Source of the DNA: Bacillota bacterium
GTDB taxonomy: Bacteria; Bacillota; UBA4882; UBA10575
NCBI GenBank assembly: GCA_012521315.1
Contig: JAAYMP010000228.1
Location: 1-5,731, forward strand
Direction of reading: 5' to 3'
Length of the DNA: 5,731 bases
The translations under genes and the position numbers were made by a program. A model generated the notes under the pieces. The model ran no database searches, was not told the origin of the DNA, and saw only the letters and a program-made list of their open reading frames with translations. Positions 5,709-5,731 of this stretch are shown one piece after another. The stretch's first letter is position 1. Each line of letters starts with the position of its first letter.

Positions 5709-5731
5709 CGGCGCCTCAGGATTGGGCGCCG
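5709..5731 (+). terminator. Hairpin after the beta-barrel gene, probably a terminator stem cut by the window edge
   Basis: CGGCGCC (5709-5715) and GGCGCCG (5725-5731) form a perfect 7-bp stem around a nine-base loop, starting 14 bases after the stop codon. The preceding GGGG could extend the stem with bases beyond the edge. No T-run can be seen because the sequence ends here, so terminator function is inferred from position only. Confidence 0.45.

Overview
The window looks like chromosomal DNA from a Gram-positive-type bacterium of the Bacillota. The evidence is the lepA–hemW–hrcA block, a perfect CIRCE operator in front of hrcA, strong AGGAGG-type ribosome-binding sites, and a UPF0316 (YebE-type) membrane protein. 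The DNA is fairly GC-rich by eye. The last gene looks like an outer-membrane beta-barrel with a signal peptide, which would fit a diderm (two-membrane) lineage such as the Limnochordia/Hydrogenispora-like groups or the Halanaerobia. That placement is inference, not proof.

Layout, left to right. Positions 1-429 (minus) hold the N-terminal 143 codons of hrcA, the heat-shock repressor. The gene runs off the left edge, where grpE-dnaK-dnaJ would be expected. Positions 430-617 hold the hrcA promoter and the CIRCE operator. Positions 618-1784 (minus) are hemW, a radical-SAM heme chaperone; its best start is a TTG preceded by a strong ribosome-binding site. Positions 1785-1928 form a divergent control region. 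Positions 1929-2444 (plus) are a UPF0316 membrane protein (DUF5698 + DUF2179) lying between hemW and lepA on the opposite strand. Positions 2470-4269 (minus) are lepA (elongation factor 4). Positions 4270-4491 form a second divergent control region with two back-to-back extended -10 promoters and a terminator-like hairpin in the lepA leader. Positions 4492-5169 and 5179-5694 (plus) are a tight two-gene operon of an SdpI/DUF1648-family membrane protein and a secreted, probable beta-barrel protein. A hairpin that may be the operon's terminator is cut by the right edge.

How the genes relate. hrcA, hemW and lepA are conserved housekeeping neighbours in Firmicutes: heat-shock control, heme delivery and translation quality. 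The UPF0316 gene interrupts the usual lepA-hemW adjacency. The SdpI-like/beta-barrel pair is a separate envelope-related unit transcribed away from lepA. It is the least explained part of the window. I see no mobile element, CRISPR array, tRNA or rRNA. No clear new defence or regulatory system is evident. The best leads are the candidate lepA leader attenuator and the SdpI-like/beta-barrel pair.
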